Positions 62,424 to 64,000 of a stretch of DNA of 64,000 bases are shown in pieces. Both the position numbers and the translations under genes were made by a program. Source of the stretch: Alcanivorax sp. S71-1-4 (GTDB lineage Bacteria > Pseudomonadota > Gammaproteobacteria > Pseudomonadales > Alcanivoracaceae). The stretch's first letter is position 1, and every line of letters starts with the position of its first letter. The DNA lies in assembly GCF_009846755.1 (NCBI RefSeq), contig NZ_AQOR01000013.1, positions 37,580 through 101,579 of the forward strand. Direction: 5' to 3'. The notes beneath the pieces are model-generated. The model had not been told where the DNA came from and did not search any database. It was given only the letters and a program-made list of their open reading frames with translations.

Positions 62424-63857
62424 ATGAGCGCACTGAAAAAACAGATCAGGCACCTGCTGGTCCCGGCGGCCATCCTTACTGCCGTGGCTGCCACCACCGC
62501 CATGAAACCGGCACCCAGTGCACTGGAGCGTATCCAGGCAAGGGGCGAGCTGGTCGTGGTGACCCGTGTTTCCCCGACGACCTACTACGAAGACCAGTAC
62601 GGGTATACCGGCCTCGAATATGAGCTGGCCGAAGATTTTGCCAAGGAACTGGGCGTCGACCTGCAGATCGTCGAAGCCGACACCCTGGACGAAGTGTTCG
62701 ACGCCCTGCGCGACGGCCGTGCCGACCTGGCCGCCGCCGGCCTGACCATCACCCCGCAGCGTAAACTGGAATTCGACTTCTCCACGGGCTACCAGGCCGT
62801 GCAGGAAAAAATCATCTATCGCATGGGCGAGCCGCGCCCACGCAATGTCAGCGAACTGGCCGGCAAGCGCATCGTCGTGCTGGAGGGTAGCAGCCACGCA
62901 GAGCAACTGGCGCTGCTGCAGCAGGAAGTGCCATTCCTCGACGTCGAGGAACTGCCGGGCGCCAGCACCGAGCAACTGCTGGCGCTGGTGCATGACGGGC
63001 GGGCCGACTACACCATGGTGGATTCCAACGCCTACGCCATCCACCGCACCCTGTTCCCGGAACTGGTGTCCGCCTTTGACGCCAGCGAGGCACAGTTCGG
63101 CTGGGCCTTCAGGCGCGAAACACAGCCACAGCTCTACCACGCCGCACAACGCTACCTGAACCGCGTCAAGGCAGACGGCACCGTCGCAGCTCTGGAACAG
63201 CGCTTCTACAGCCACGCCGAGCGCTTCAATCTGTATGCGGCGCGCTCCTTCATGCGTCACCTGGACAATCGCCTGCCCGACTACACGGCCGCTTTCCAGC
63301 AGGCCGGCGAGGACAGTGGCTTCGACTGGCGCCTGCTGGCCGCCGTCGGCTACCAGGAATCCATGTGGGACCCGCGCGCGGTGTCTCCCACCGGCGTCCG
63401 CGGCCTGATGATGCTGACCCAGCACACCGCCAATGAAATGGGCGTGGGCGACCGTGAAGATCCGTTTGAAAGCATCCGCGCCGGCGCCGCCTACCTGCGC
63501 AAGCTGCACGATCGCATGCCGGCGCGCATTCCCGAGCCGGACCGCACCTGGATGGCGATTGCCGCCTACAACGTCGGCATTGGCCACCTGGAAGACGCCC
63601 GCGTGCTGACCCAGCGCCAGGGCGGCGATCCGGACCTGTGGGCCGATGTACGCGGCCGCCTGCCGCTGCTGCGCCAGCCGCAGCACTACCAGCATGCCCG
63701 CCACGGCTACGCCAGCGGTGGCGGACAGGCCGTGGTCTATGTGCGCGCCATCCGTGGCTACTACGACACCCTGATCTGGGCCACCAACACCCAGCGCCAC
63801 GGCAACATGATGCTGGCCATGGCACAGCCCGCCGCAGAAGCCAGCGGAAACCTCTAA
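62424..63857 (+). CDS. mltF: Membrane-bound lytic murein transglycosylase F
   Basis: 477 aa from the ATG at 62424; a short N-terminal hydrophobic segment (HLLVPAAILTAVAATTAM) anchors or exports it. An SBP_bac_3-type domain (about 38-265) with GELVVVTRVSPTTYYE is followed by the SLT catalytic domain with E312 in GYQESMWDP and the GLMMLT and AAYNVG motifs. It cleaves peptidoglycan glycan strands, and the substrate-binding-like domain regulates it. Adjacent to family A repeat copy 5. Confidence 0.95.
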   Translation: MSALKKQIRHLLVPAAILTAVAATTAMKPAPSALERIQARGELVVVTRVSPTTYYEDQYGYTGLEYELAEDFAKELGVDLQIVEADTLDEVFDALRDGRADLAAAGLTITPQRKLEFDFSTGYQAVQEKIIYRMGEPRPRNVSELAGKRIVVLEGSSHAEQLALLQQEVPFLDVEELPGASTEQLLALVHDGRADYTMVDSNAYAIHRTLFPELVSAFDASEAQFGWAFRRETQPQLYHAAQRYLNRVKADGTVAALEQRFYSHAERFNLYAARSFMRHLDNRLPDYTAAFQQAGEDSGFDWRLLAAVGYQESMWDPRAVSPTGVRGLMMLTQHTANEMGVGDREDPFESIRAGAAYLRKLHDRMPARIPEPDRTWMAIAAYNVGIGHLEDARVLTQRQGGDPDLWADVRGRLPLLRQPQHYQHARHGYASGGGQAVVYVRAIRGYYDTLIWATNTQRHGNMMLAMAQPAAEASGNL

Positions 63858-63867
63858 ATTTCTCGTG

Positions 63868-64000
63868 GTAGGGTGGGTGGAGCCAAAGGCGAAACCCACC
63901 GTGTCCATGCCTGTTATTCACTCCCGCAAAATCATCGAAATCACCCGGCTTGGGTAGCGGATTGCAGATCGCGAATCGCGCGGTAGATACCATCTGTCCC
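63868..64000. repeat. Family A palindromic element, copy 5 (left part only; window ends)
   Basis: The left arm 63868-63900 (GTAGGGTGGGTGGAGCC...) and an inner arm with AAAATCATCGAAATCACC are present 11 bp after the mltF stop. The right arm is not seen before the window ends, so the element is either cut by the window or a half-copy. Confidence 0.75.

Overview
The window is a gene-dense, GC-rich bacterial chromosome segment. The block rpsP-rimM-trmD-rplS next to ffh-ypjD-yfjD, the order xerD-dsbC and hom-thrC, fused purL beside mltF, and Zur-controlled COG0523 genes together indicate a gammaproteobacterium of the Pseudomonas/Alcanivorax kind. The AlkJ-type GMC alcohol dehydrogenase, BCCT transporter and lipid-type enzymes fit a marine, hydrocarbon- or lipid-using member such as the Alcanivoracaceae. 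That family assignment is inference. I saw no tRNA, rRNA, CRISPR array, prophage or intact transposase.

Layout. 1-8.9 kb: 5' end of an alpha-2-macroglobulin-like lipoprotein gene, divergent uup, an exported M14-type deacylase, a lipocalin, a pirin/DoxX/nitroreductase cluster opposite a LysR regulator, and a condensation-fold protein with a degenerate active site. 9-20 kb: HNH protein, DUF3047 protein, GMC dehydrogenase, DegQ-type protease, methyltransferase, a large exported protein of unknown function, CoA transferase and ybaK. 20-28 kb: serine hydrolase plus sterol-desaturase-type hydroxylase, an AraC regulator divergent from an amidohydrolase, a BCCT transporter and a porin. 28-41 kb: core metabolism and translation (globin, thrC, hom, alaC, dsbC, xerD, rplS-trmD-rimM-rpsP, ffh, ypjD, yfjD). 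41-48.5 kb: an accessory surface island with an orphan BrnA antitoxin, an OmpA-like lipoprotein, a 1702-residue autotransporter and its likely AraC activator. 48.6-55 kb: patatin/DUF1289/gamma-carbonic anhydrase/Nudix genes, then a zinc-homeostasis group (zur, two COG0523 GTPases, a perfect Zur box). 55-64 kb: Nif3-like and two paralogous thioesterases that flank an HTH-MNT/HEPN toxin-antitoxin pair, then purL and mltF.

The most unusual content is outside the genes. Three families of large palindromic intergenic elements occur. Family A has five copies with conserved 32-33-nt arms; in one copy the arms differ by compensatory changes. Family B has two copies built of several hairpins. Family C has one copy with 32-nt perfect terminal inverted repeats. 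They sit mostly between convergent genes; one family A copy and the family C copy supply the stop codon of the adjoining gene. Other regulatory features that can be read directly are tandem operators at the HEPN/MNT cassette, 22-bp-phased direct repeats in the AraC/amidohydrolase intergenic region, direct repeats placed at the autotransporter promoter, and the Zur box upstream of zigA.
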